Below, one piece after another: positions 15,785-24,800 of a stretch of DNA of 64,000 nucleotides. The notes beneath the pieces are model-generated. The model saw nothing but the letters and a program-made list of their open reading frames with translations. It did not search any database and was not told where the DNA came from. Source of the stretch: Mesorhizobium sp. M2E.F.Ca.ET.219.01.1.1 (GTDB taxonomy: Bacteria > Pseudomonadota > Alphaproteobacteria > Rhizobiales > Rhizobiaceae); the NCBI RefSeq assembly GCF_004016445.2, contig NZ_SADT02000004.1, positions 1 through 64,000 on the forward strand, written 5' to 3'. Every line of letters begins with the position of its first letter. Position 1 is the stretch's first letter. The position numbers were made by a program, and so were the translations under genes.

Positions 15785-17245
15785 CTAAAGATAGGGTGAT
15801 CCCAGCCACAGCAAACGGTCGAAGACGCGGATTACGAATGGCCTTGCATTCAGCGTCTGCAGCGTTACCGGCTGCGCGCTTGAGATGGCGGCCACGATGC
15901 GGGCGTCGATCTCGGCGGCGAAGTTTTCATCCAGCACTTCCATGTCGATCTCGAAATTCAGCCTCAGCGATCGCGCGTCCAGGTTGGAAGAGCCGACATA
16001 GGCCCACACGCCGTCGATCGCCATCAGCTTGGAATGGTCGAACGAGCCCCCGTGGCGCCAGACCCGGCAATAGTGCTTCAGCACCTGGTCGAACTGCGCC
16101 GTCATCGCATGATCGACGAGGAAGAGATTGTTCACCGCCGGCACGACGATGTCGATTTCGACGCCGCGCCGGGCGGCGGTGGTCAGCGCGCTGATGAACT
16201 CCCGGTCCGGCAGGAAATAGGGCGACATGATGCGGATCGATTTGCGGGCGACCGAGAATGCGCCCATCAACAGCTTCAAGTTGGTTTCGTTGGAGGCGTC
16301 CGGCCCGCTCGCCACCGCGCGCACCAGCACCGGCTGCCCGGCCGGCGGCGCGGCGCGCTCGACCTGCCAGGGTCCGTCCTTCAAGGCCTCGTTGCCGGCA
16401 AAGCGCCAGTCCTCGGCAGCAACCGAGAACAGGTCGGCCACGACCGGCCCGGTAACCTGGAAATGCGTGTCGCGCGAACTTTCGGAACCGGCGAATTCGG
16501 CGGAGAATCCCTTTCGGATGTTCATGCCTCCCGTGAACGCCACCGCGCCGTCGACGATCAGGATCTTCCTGTGCGTCCTCAGATTGGCATAGGGAAGTCT
16601 CAGGCCCATGACGATGTTGCCGTTGAAGAGGTCGACGGTGACGTCGGCCTCCCTGAGCTGCTTCAGGATGCTCGGCACCGAATAGCGCACGCCGACGGCG
16701 TCGATCAGCACCCGGACGGTGACCCCGCGCTTGACGGCGTTGCCGAGCGACTGGACGAAAAGCGCCCCGACCGCGTCGTTGTCGAAAATATAGGTTTCCA
16801 GAAGGACGCTTCTTTGCGCCGCGTCGATTGCCCGGCACATCGCCGTATAGGCCTCGTCGCCGGTCTTGAGCACGGCGATGGTGTTTCCGGAGGTCAGCGG
16901 ACGCCGCGCCACCCTGTCGCCAAGCGTTTTCAGCCCGGTGAAACGCTGGCCGTATTCGGCGTTGATCAAGGCCTCCAGCGCGAGGTCGCGGCCATGCCTG
17001 GCGGCGGCCGCCTCGGGCGAGACCGGCCGCATGGCGCTGATCGACGCGCGGCGGATGCGGTTGATGCCGGCGATGGCGTAGATGATCGCGCCGAGAAAGG
17101 GCGAGAGCAGCATCACGCCCACCCAGCCGGTGGCGGCTCGCACGTCCTCCTTGGTCATGATGGCGTGCACGATGCCGACCGCCGCCATCGCCAGCGAGAG
17201 GATCAGGATAAGCGTCGACCAGTGACTCGCAATCGCCTCGAACAT
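15785..17245 (-). CDS. cls: Cardiolipin synthase / phospholipase D-like protein
   Basis: A 486-residue protein from the ATG at 17245 (a TTG 36 bp upstream is the alternative). It has two N-terminal transmembrane helices (LILILSLAMAAVGIVHAI and VGVMLLSPFLGAIIYAIAG) and two HKD phospholipase D motifs, HRKILIVDGAVAFTGG and HSKLMAIDGVWAYVGS. Family: bacterial Cls, which condenses phosphatidyl donors to cardiolipin at the inner membrane. Length and topology match ClsA-type enzymes. It is followed by an EEP phosphodiesterase gene in the same operon. Confidence 0.85.
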   Translation of the reverse strand: MFEAIASHWSTLILILSLAMAAVGIVHAIMTKEDVRAATGWVGVMLLSPFLGAIIYAIAGINRIRRASISAMRPVSPEAAAARHGRDLALEALINAEYGQRFTGLKTLGDRVARRPLTSGNTIAVLKTGDEAYTAMCRAIDAAQRSVLLETYIFDNDAVGALFVQSLGNAVKRGVTVRVLIDAVGVRYSVPSILKQLREADVTVDLFNGNIVMGLRLPYANLRTHRKILIVDGAVAFTGGMNIRKGFSAEFAGSESSRDTHFQVTGPVVADLFSVAAEDWRFAGNEALKDGPWQVERAAPPAGQPVLVRAVASGPDASNETNLKLLMGAFSVARKSIRIMSPYFLPDREFISALTTAARRGVEIDIVVPAVNNLFLVDHAMTAQFDQVLKHYCRVWRHGGSFDHSKLMAIDGVWAYVGSSNLDARSLRLNFEIDMEVLDENFAAEIDARIVAAISSAQPVTLQTLNARPFVIRVFDRLLWLGSPYL

Positions 17246-17365
17246 CGACCCGACTATTGTGCGAGCCGGCGCGGAAGGCAATGCGGACGGTCTTCGTCAG
17301 GCTTTGCTTTTTCCTAGGTATCAGCGGTATGTGGGACTACGATAGGGCTCAATGGGGGGTGTGCG

Positions 17366-18943
17366 ATGACGGACGTCTCGATACGCCGGGCGGACTTCAT
17401 GATGGTCCTTGCCTATGCTTCGGACCTCGCCACCGGCCATTCGCGCGATTTCGCGCTGAAATCCTGCGTGCTGGCAATGCGGATCGCCGAGCTTGCCGGC
17501 GTTTCGGAGCAGGTTCGGCGCAATGCCTACCACCAGTCCATGCTGCGCTATGTCGGCTGCAACGCCGACACCGACCTTCTCTCGGGCCTCTTCGGCGACG
17601 AAATCGCGCTTCGCCAGGACCTTGTCGGTCTCGATATGGGCAACCGTGCGGAGCTGGGCAGGGTCTTCGTGCAGGCCTTCAAGCGGTTCTATTATGATCT
17701 CGAGCCTGACGCGCAGGCCAAGGCCATCGAGGCCGCGATGTCGCAAGCGCTCGCCGTGGCGCGTCCGGTTCTGACGGCCCATTGTGAGGTGGCGCAGCGG
17801 ATCGGCGAACGGCTCGGTCTCTCCGACGAGATTCGGCGCAACCTCGGACAGATCTACGAACGCTGGGACGGCAAGGGCCTGCCGCGTGGCTTGAGCGGCG
17901 AGGATGTCCTGCCGGCCGTGCGCCTGATCACGCTGGCGCAGGACGCGATTGCGCTCAGCGATGCGGTCGGCATCGACGGCATGGCCGAGACCATCGCCGG
18001 TCGCGCCGACGGCCCGTACGAGGCCGATCTGGCCCGGCTCGTCTCCGCCAATGCGGCGACGCTGATGCGGGGTATCGGCGCCACGGTCGATCGCGAGACG
18101 ATCCTGGCGCTGGAGCCCGATCCGCCGGTGACCCTGGACGAGGGGGCTTGCGACGAGGCGTTCCTCGCCATCGCCGACATGATCGACATGCGCATGCCGT
18201 TTACGCAGGGGCATTCGCGGATGGTGTCGGAGTTGGCCGCGGGCGCTGGGAAGCGCATCGGCTTGCCTGATCCTGATGTCCGCGCGCTGCGCTGGTCAGG
18301 CTGCATCCATGACATCGGCGAACTCGTGGTGCCGGTGGCGACTTGGATGCGCAACGGCCCGCTATCGGTGCGCGAGCGCGACGCCGCGCATCTGCATGCC
18401 TATTACGGCGAGCGGGCGCTGGCTTCCTTCGGCCAAGATGGTGATGCGATGGGCGCGCTCGTGCTGCGTCATCACGAACGCCTGGATGGTTCGGGATATC
18501 ACCGCAAGGTTGGCGGCTCCGACCTGTCTCCGGCAGCCAGGATCCTGGCCGCCGCCGAGGCATTCCAGACGTCGCGCGAGGAGCGTCCGCATCGCAAGGC
18601 GCTGTCCAGCGAGGCTGCGGCCGCACAGCTGCGCGCGGCTGTTCGTGACGGCTGTATCTGCCCGGAGGCTGCCGAGGCCGTGCTGTCGTTCGCCGGGCAG
18701 CAGTCGCGCCGGGCCTTGCCGCAGGCATTGGCCGGCCTGACGCCGCGCGAAATCGAGGTGCTGCGCCTCATCGCCGCCGGCCTGACCGCGAAGGAGACGG
18801 CTCGCAAACTCGATATCTCGCCCAAGACCGCCGACCACCATATCCAGAGCGTTTACTCCAAGATCGGCGTTGGAACCCGCGCCGCCGCCGCGCTCTATGC
18901 GGTCGAGCACGGCCTTGTCCGGCCAGGCGAAATGCCGGCATAG
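17366..18943 (+). CDS. HD-domain phosphohydrolase fused to LuxR-type HTH
   Basis: A 525-residue protein. The N-terminal about 240 residues look like a degenerate HD-GYP unit: HSRDFALKS, then YHQSMLRYVGC where an HD pair is expected, then HCEVAQRIGERLGL and WDGKGLP. A second unit (about 270-410) is intact: TQGHSRMV, CIHDIGELVVP, and HHERLDGSGYH where GYP has become GYH. The C terminus (about 455-515) is a LuxR HTH, LTPREIEVLRLIAAGLTAKETARKLDISPKTADHH in outline. Thus a nucleotide-sensing or hydrolysing module is joined directly to DNA binding. Cyclic di-GMP as ligand is plausible but unproven. It is a single gene, divergent from the cls operon. Confidence 0.85.
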   Translation: MTDVSIRRADFMMVLAYASDLATGHSRDFALKSCVLAMRIAELAGVSEQVRRNAYHQSMLRYVGCNADTDLLSGLFGDEIALRQDLVGLDMGNRAELGRVFVQAFKRFYYDLEPDAQAKAIEAAMSQALAVARPVLTAHCEVAQRIGERLGLSDEIRRNLGQIYERWDGKGLPRGLSGEDVLPAVRLITLAQDAIALSDAVGIDGMAETIAGRADGPYEADLARLVSANAATLMRGIGATVDRETILALEPDPPVTLDEGACDEAFLAIADMIDMRMPFTQGHSRMVSELAAGAGKRIGLPDPDVRALRWSGCIHDIGELVVPVATWMRNGPLSVRERDAAHLHAYYGERALASFGQDGDAMGALVLRHHERLDGSGYHRKVGGSDLSPAARILAAAEAFQTSREERPHRKALSSEAAAAQLRAAVRDGCICPEAAEAVLSFAGQQSRRALPQALAGLTPREIEVLRLIAAGLTAKETARKLDISPKTADHHIQSVYSKIGVGTRAAAALYAVEHGLVRPGEMPA

Positions 18944-19033
18944 GGAATCCACCCCATGTGCGCCCGCTGCGGGGAGCGCATCGTGATCCTGTCGACGGAC
19001 CAATGGCGGCCGCGACCGACAGGAGGAAATCCG

Positions 19034-19306
19034 ATGCTTCTTGCAACGACCAAGGTGGCGGACGTCGACCACTTCATCCGTATCTTTTCAACCAAGGGCG
19101 CCGACAAGCGCCGGCTGCACGGCTCGAACGGCGCGACCGTGTTCCGCGACCCGAGCGAACCCGACCGCGTCTGGGCGATCTTCGACTGGGACGCCGAGGG
19201 CTGGAAGAATTTCGTGTCGGATCCGGAGGTGCCGGCGATCCTTCAGGAAGCCGGCCATGTCGGCAAGCCGCAGGCGGCGCTGCTGCTCGGCCACTACGAG
19301 GCCTGA
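19034..19306 (+). CDS. Small conserved protein, ferredoxin-like dimeric barrel type
   Basis: A 90-residue protein from the ATG at 19034, behind a clear AGGAGGAA. The composition and the strand-helix-strand pattern (VADVDHFIRIFSTKGADK, VWAIFDWDAEGWKNFV, then VPAILQEAGHVG) resemble small antibiotic-monooxygenase-like alpha+beta barrels. No catalytic residue is identifiable. It lies 87 bp before the binding-protein gene and may be co-transcribed with it. Confidence 0.65.
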   Translation: MLLATTKVADVDHFIRIFSTKGADKRRLHGSNGATVFRDPSEPDRVWAIFDWDAEGWKNFVSDPEVPAILQEAGHVGKPQAALLLGHYEA

Positions 19307-19392
19307 CATCAACGCCGCGCGTCGCCTGCCGTCGGCGGGGGCGGCGCGCTCGACAAAATCCAGAACACGAAACCCGCAATCGGAGATTTCAA

Positions 19393-20526
19393 ATGGATCC
19401 GAAACCCATCAAGATCGGCCTCATCGCCGAGCTGACAGGCCCATTGTCTTTCATGGGCATCGCAAACGCGAACCTTACCGCAATGCTCGTTGACGATATC
19501 AACGCCAAAGGCGGGCTGCTCGGCCGGCCGGTGGAACTCGTCATCGAGGATGGAGAAACGATCGACAGCGTCGCCAAGGCAAAGGCAGCGAAACTGGTCG
19601 ATGTCGACAAGGTCGATGTGGTTGTCGGCGGCATCTACAGTTCGACCCGGCTGGCCATCAAGAGCGAGGCGGTCACCCGTGGCAGGACGCTCTACATCTA
19701 TACCGAGCAGTATGAGGGACAGGAAAACGATCCGCTGATCTTCTGCACAGGTCCCGTGCCCGCGCAGCAGGTCGAGCCTCTGATCCCGTGGCTTATGCAG
19801 TCCACCGGAGCCAGGAAATTCTATTTGCCGTCGGCCGATTACATCTGGCCCCATTTGCTGAACAAAGCCGCGAGCCGGGCGGTGCGCGCCAATGGCGGCG
19901 AGATCGTCGGCGAGGAGTATTTTCCGCTGGACACCGTCGATTTCCGGCGCACGGTGCAGCAGATCATGGCGAGCGGCGCCGACGTGGTTTTCAACACCAT
20001 CGTGCCGCCGGGCCTGACGCCGTTTCTCGAAGAACTGCACAAGGCCGGTTTCGGCAAACGCGGCGGCAGGATCGTCTGCACTTACTTCGACGAGAACTTC
20101 TTCAATCTGGTGCCGTCCGAGCAGATCGAGGGCCTCTACAGCTGCCTCGACTACTACCAGGAACTCGACGAACCGTTCGGCCGCGCGCTCTTGCGCCGTT
20201 ACAGCGAACGGTTCCCTGGAGGCGCCACCTTGACGGCGGGCAGCGGGTGCACCGGCCACTACCGGGCAATCAAGATGTGGGAAGCAGCGGTTAAGGAAGC
20301 GGGCAGTGTCGAGCGCGATACGGTTATCCGGGCACTTGACCACGTCCGGATCAGCGAAGGCTCTGGCGGTCCGGCCGAGATGGTTCCCGGACAGCACCAT
20401 GTTCGCATGAACATGTACATTGCTGAGGCGCAGAGCGGTCGATTCCGGGTCGTGAAGAATTTGGGTCCGATCGATCCCAACGAGAGCATGCTTACCGATG
20501 GGTTCCGTCTAAGCAACGTGGGGTAA
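19393..20526 (+). CDS. AmiC/FmdD-like amide or urea-type binding protein without signal peptide
   Basis: A 377-residue type I periplasmic-binding fold, starting MDPKPIKIGLIAELTGPLS, the exact position where the mature part of Leu/Ile/Val-type proteins begins. Conserved landmarks are NAKGGLLGRPVELVIED, VDVVVGGIYSSTRLAI, and YEGQENDPLIFCTGPVPAQQV, the last typical of the AmiC/UrtA/FmdD branch. There is no signal sequence and no in-frame start that would add one. A cytoplasmic sensor role (as for AmiC) is therefore more likely than transport; no permease genes are adjacent. Ligand unknown. Confidence 0.8.
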   Translation: MDPKPIKIGLIAELTGPLSFMGIANANLTAMLVDDINAKGGLLGRPVELVIEDGETIDSVAKAKAAKLVDVDKVDVVVGGIYSSTRLAIKSEAVTRGRTLYIYTEQYEGQENDPLIFCTGPVPAQQVEPLIPWLMQSTGARKFYLPSADYIWPHLLNKAASRAVRANGGEIVGEEYFPLDTVDFRRTVQQIMASGADVVFNTIVPPGLTPFLEELHKAGFGKRGGRIVCTYFDENFFNLVPSEQIEGLYSCLDYYQELDEPFGRALLRRYSERFPGGATLTAGSGCTGHYRAIKMWEAAVKEAGSVERDTVIRALDHVRISEGSGGPAEMVPGQHHVRMNMYIAEAQSGRFRVVKNLGPIDPNESMLTDGFRLSNVG

Positions 20527-20610
20527 CCAGCGACCGTCGACCGTTTTTCTCCGAATTGGCGGGGGCAGCTGAACGGCGCCCCGTCCTGCCATCCATCCTG
20601 GCCAGCAACA

Positions 20611-20667
20611 ATGCACCCGACATGCACATCATGTCATGGCCGCCGAAGCGGCCGTAACCAACGCCAT
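20611..20667 (-). pseudogene. Decayed fragment of the small HDMMCM membrane-protein gene
   Basis: The minus strand reads a MALVTA-like start and, one frame over, GHDMMCMSGA, matching the core of the intact gene at 29675-29911 over about 60 bp. A single-base deletion between the two parts breaks the frame, and the downstream part is unrelated. It is a small old remnant. Confidence 0.55.
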
Positions 20668-20720
20668 CACCCGCCAAGGTCGGTGTCGCTGCGAGGCGGA
20701 CCAGTCGGCTAACCGCCGTT

Positions 20721-21368
20721 CTACAGTTTTCGAAAGAAGCCTGACAAGATATTCGGGCCGGCTTCTCCGGGCCGCAGCCTGATCCCGTCCTCGAATCCGT
20801 TCAGGGTCACGCAGTCGAAGCCGTTATGCGCGAGCAGCGCCACCAGCGACTCTCGGTCGAAATGGTGCAGGTGCTCGTTGGGTAGGCGCATGCGCCAGGT
20901 CCTGAACCAGGCGTCGCCATCGGCGCCGAGCTCACGCCAGCGGCAATAAGGGACGGCGACGGCGAGGTGCCGGGTCTTCAGGCGGGCGAGGAAGCTCAGA
21001 TCCGGGATGTGTTCGAGCACGTCGAACATGGCGACGAGATCCCACGAGCCGGCGAGCGCCTCGTCCCAATCGACAAAGCGGACACCCTGGGGCAGCGGAA
21101 ACTCGGCGATGTCGCAGCCGGCGCAATCGGCAACGCCGGTGATCTTCGCGGCTTCGATGAATGTGCCGGTGCCGTATCCGATTTCGAGCACCGAGCGCGG
21201 AATGTCGCCGGTGATGCCAAGCACCCAGCCAAGCCGCTGATAGCCGAGCTTGATGGTCCGGTCGCTCAGGTCCTCGTAGTAGGAAATGTATTTCTTGTCG
21301 TATTTGATCGGCGTGAAGTCGATCTGGTGGATCACGCCGAATTCGTCCGCCTCATAGTTGTCCAGCAT
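20721..21368 (-). CDS. Class I SAM-dependent methyltransferase
   Basis: A 215-residue protein. SAM motif I is VLEIGYGTGTFIEAA (about residues 61-75), the acidic loop is AGCDIAEFP, and motif IV is LVAMFDVLEHIPDL. It belongs to the Methyltransf_11/23-like group, with YDKKYISYYEDL at the N terminus typical of surface-polysaccharide or small-molecule methyltransferases. No neighbour identifies the substrate. Confidence 0.8.
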   Translation of the reverse strand: MLDNYEADEFGVIHQIDFTPIKYDKKYISYYEDLSDRTIKLGYQRLGWVLGITGDIPRSVLEIGYGTGTFIEAAKITGVADCAGCDIAEFPLPQGVRFVDWDEALAGSWDLVAMFDVLEHIPDLSFLARLKTRHLAVAVPYCRWRELGADGDAWFRTWRMRLPNEHLHHFDRESLVALLAHNGFDCVTLNGFEDGIRLRPGEAGPNILSGFFRKL

Positions 21369-21886
21369 TCAGACGCCGCCTCCGCATGCCGAATTCTCTA
21401 CATGGCAGAGCTAAACGCAACGTAACGGGAACGCTGAGCGCTTGCGTCAAATCCCGTTGGTGCGCCTGGCCACCAGCCGCAGCCATGGCGCCAGATGGAA
21501 GCCGGCCATCAACAGATACATTGGCGTCATGCCGCCGAGCACCGAGGCGCCCGACATGCACATCATGTCGTGGCCGTCATAGACGGCCGTCAGCAGCGCC
21601 ATCATGGCTGGCGCGGAAGGCAATGCGGTGGGTTATTCCGTGGTAAAGTGAGGGTGTCGCCCTGGCCGACGTCAGCTTGGCGCGCAATGGCCCCCACCGG
21701 GCGGCGGTCTCCCTTTCGGATTGAGGGGATGGCGCCCGACTGTTCGCCATGCACCCACAAAGATCCGCCGCCCGTTACAATGGAACCGAACCACGGGTCG
21801 CGCGTTCTGCCTCTCGCGGGAATTTGGCCGCGAGGGGCATTTTCATTCACGACCGTCGTTGTCAGCCGGGGCTGTGAGGGGGCGCT
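21369..21886. other. Intergenic region upstream of the giant histidine kinase
   Basis: Besides the 147-bp repeat remnant at 21462-21608, about 280 bp directly upstream of the kinase show no gene or clear regulatory palindrome. The kinase promoter is presumably here. Confidence 0.4.
21447..21608 (-). pseudogene. 5'-truncated copy of the small HDMMCM membrane-protein gene
   Basis: Bases 21462-21608 match 29681-29827 at 146 of 147 positions. The copy lacks the first about 28 codons of the intact gene and ends with five different codons before its own TGA (21447-21449). An ATG inside it leaves a 52-codon frame beginning MMALLTAVYDGHDMMCMSGA, which could conceivably still be translated. Its near identity to the intact gene indicates a recent duplication or conversion. 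Confidence 0.8.
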
Positions 21887-24800
21887 GTGAGTACGCTGAG
21901 ATCCAAGTCGCAATTGGACCGCCGCCAGATTTTGAACGCGCTCAAGGCCTTCCGGCGCGGTGATTTCTCTGTCCGCATCGACAATGTCTATGAAGGCCTC
22001 GACTCAGATATCGCAGACACCTTCAACCAGATCGTGGAGATTAACGATCAGGTCACGCGCGAGTTCGATCGGCTGAGCCGGGTGGTCGGCAAGGACGGGC
22101 GGATCGGCGAGCGCGGCCACGTACGCAATGCCACGGGCAGCTGGGAAACAAGCGTCCGCTCCGTCAATGATCTGATCGAGGACATGGTCCAACCGACCAC
22201 GGAGGTGGCTCGTGTCATCGGTGCAGTTGCCAAGGGCGACCTGTCGCAAACGATGATGGTGGAGATCGACGGCAGGCCTCTGCGAGGCGAGTTCCTCCGT
22301 ATCGGCAAGGTCGTCAACACGATGGTCGGACAGTTGGGGTCCTTTGCTTCGGAGGTGACGCGCGTCGCCCGCGAAGTGGGCACCGAAGGCAAGCTCGGCG
22401 GCCAGGCGCGGGTGAAGGGCGTGGCCGGCACCTGGAAAGACCTGACCGACAACGTCAATGCCATGGCGACCAATCTCACCGGGCAAGTCCGCAACATCGC
22501 CGAAGTCACCACGGCCGTCGCCTCAGGCGACCTGTCGAAGAAAATCACCGTCGATGTGAAAGGCGAGATCCTGGAGCTCAAGAACACCATCAACACGATG
22601 GTGGACCAGCTAAATTCATTCGCCTCGGAAGTGACGCGCGTGGCGCGCGAGGTCGGCACCGAAGGCAAGCTCGGTGGTCAGGCGCGCGTCGAAGGCGTCG
22701 GGGGCACCTGGAAAGACCTAACCGACAACGTCAATTCGATGGCCGAGAACCTTACGGGCCAGGTCCGCAACATCGCCGAGGTGACAACGGCCGTCGCGCT
22801 CGGCGACCTTTCGAAGAAGATCACCGTCGATGTGAAGGGCGAGATACTCGAACTGAAGAACACCATCAACACGATGGTGGACCAGCTCAACTCGTTCGCC
22901 TCCGAGGTGACCCGCGTGGCGCGCGAGGTCGGTTCCGAGGGCAAGCTGGGAGGCCAGGCTCAAGTGCGTGGTGTCGCGGGCACCTGGAAGGATCTGACGG
23001 ACAATGTGAACTCGATGGCCGAGAACCTGACCGGGCAGGTTCGCAATATCGCCGAAGTGACGACGGCGGTCGCGTCTGGCGATCTGTCGAAGAAGATCAC
23101 CGTGGCCGTCCAGGGCGAAATCCTGGAGCTAAAGGACACCATCAACACGATGGTGGACCAGCTCAATTCCTTTGCGTCGGAGGTAACGCGCGTTGCCCGC
23201 GAAGTCGGCACCGAGGGCAAGCTTGGCGGCCAGGCCGATGTGAAGGGCGTCGGCGGCACCTGGAAGGACCTGACGGACAGCGTCAACCTGATGGCGGCAA
23301 ACCTCACCGGCCAGGTGCGCAATATCGCCGAGGTAACCACGGCCGTCGCGCGCGGTGATCTGTCGAAGAAGATCACGGTCGACGTCAAGGGCGAAATCCT
23401 GGAACTGAAGGACACCGTCAACACGATGGTGGATCAGCTCAACTCTTTCGCCTCGGAGGTGACGCGCGTGGCCCGCGAGGTCGGCTCGGAAGGCAAGCTC
23501 GGCGGTCAGGCCCATGTCGAAGGCGTCGGCGGCACCTGGAAGGATTTGACCGACAACGTGAACGCAATGGCCGGCAATCTCACGGTGCAGCTGCGTGACG
23601 TCTCCAAGGTCGCGACGGCAATCGCGACCGGCGACCTTACCCAGAAGATCACGGTCGATGCTCTGGGCGAGATTCTGCAGATCAAGGACGTCATCAACAC
23701 GATGGTCGACCAGCTCAACTCGTTTGCCTCGGAAGTGACGCGCGTCGCGCGCGAGGTAGGTTCGGACGGCAAGCTGGGCGGGCAGGCGCAGGTGCGCGGT
23801 GTGGCGGGCACGTGGAAGGACTTGACCGACAATGTCAATGCCATGGCCGCGAATTTGACGGGCCAGGTCCGCAATATCGCCGAGGTGACGACCGCTGTCG
23901 CGCTCGGTGATCTTTCCAAGAAGATCACGGTCGACGTCAAAGGCGAGATCCTGGAGCTGAAATCCACCATCAATACCATGGTCGACCAGCTCAACTCCTT
24001 CGCCGGCGAGGTGACGCGTGTCGCCCGAGAGGTCGGCACCGAGGGCAAATTGGGCGGCCAGGCCCAGGTGCGCGGCGTCGCGGGCACTTGGAAAGACCTC
24101 ACCGACAACGTCAACTCGATGGCGGAGAACCTAACCGGTCAGGTGCGCAACATCGCCGAAGTGACCACCGCCGTCGCACGCGGCGATCTGTCGAAAAAGA
24201 TCACCGTGGACGTCAAGGGCGAGATTCTGGAGCTGAAGTCGACGATCAACACCATGGTCGATCAGCTGAACTCCTTTGCCGGGGAGGTGACGCGCGTGGC
24301 GCGCGAGGTGGGCACCGAAGGCAAGCTTGGCGGCCAGGCCCGCGTCGAGGGCGTTGCCGGCACCTGGAAAGATCTGACCGACAATGTCAACCTGATGGCC
24401 ACCAACCTTACCAATCAGGTGCGCGGCATCGCGGATGTCGTGACCGCGGTGGCGCAAGGAAATTTGCGCCGCAAGCTCACGGTCGACGCCAAGGGCGAGA
24501 TCGCTTCGCTGGCCGATACCATAAACGGCATGATCGAGACCCTCGCCACCTTTGCCGACCAGGTGACCAACGTCGCGCGCGAGGTCGGCATCGAAGGCAA
24601 GCTCGGCGGCCAGGCTCGCGTGCCGGGCGCGGCAGGGCTCTGGCGCGACCTGACCGACAATGTCAATCAGCTGGCAGCCAACCTCACCACCCAGGTGCGG
24701 GCCATCGCGGAAGTCTCGACCGCGGTGACGAAGGGTGATCTTACGCGCTCCATCAGCGTCCAGGCCTCAGGCGAGGTGGCGGCGCTCAAGGACAACATCA

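Noticed and set aside
22490..24697. Regular 276-bp repeats could be read as a CRISPR-like or satellite array
   Set aside because: The repeats are fully in frame inside a kinase gene, encode paired HAMP helices, and have no spacers.
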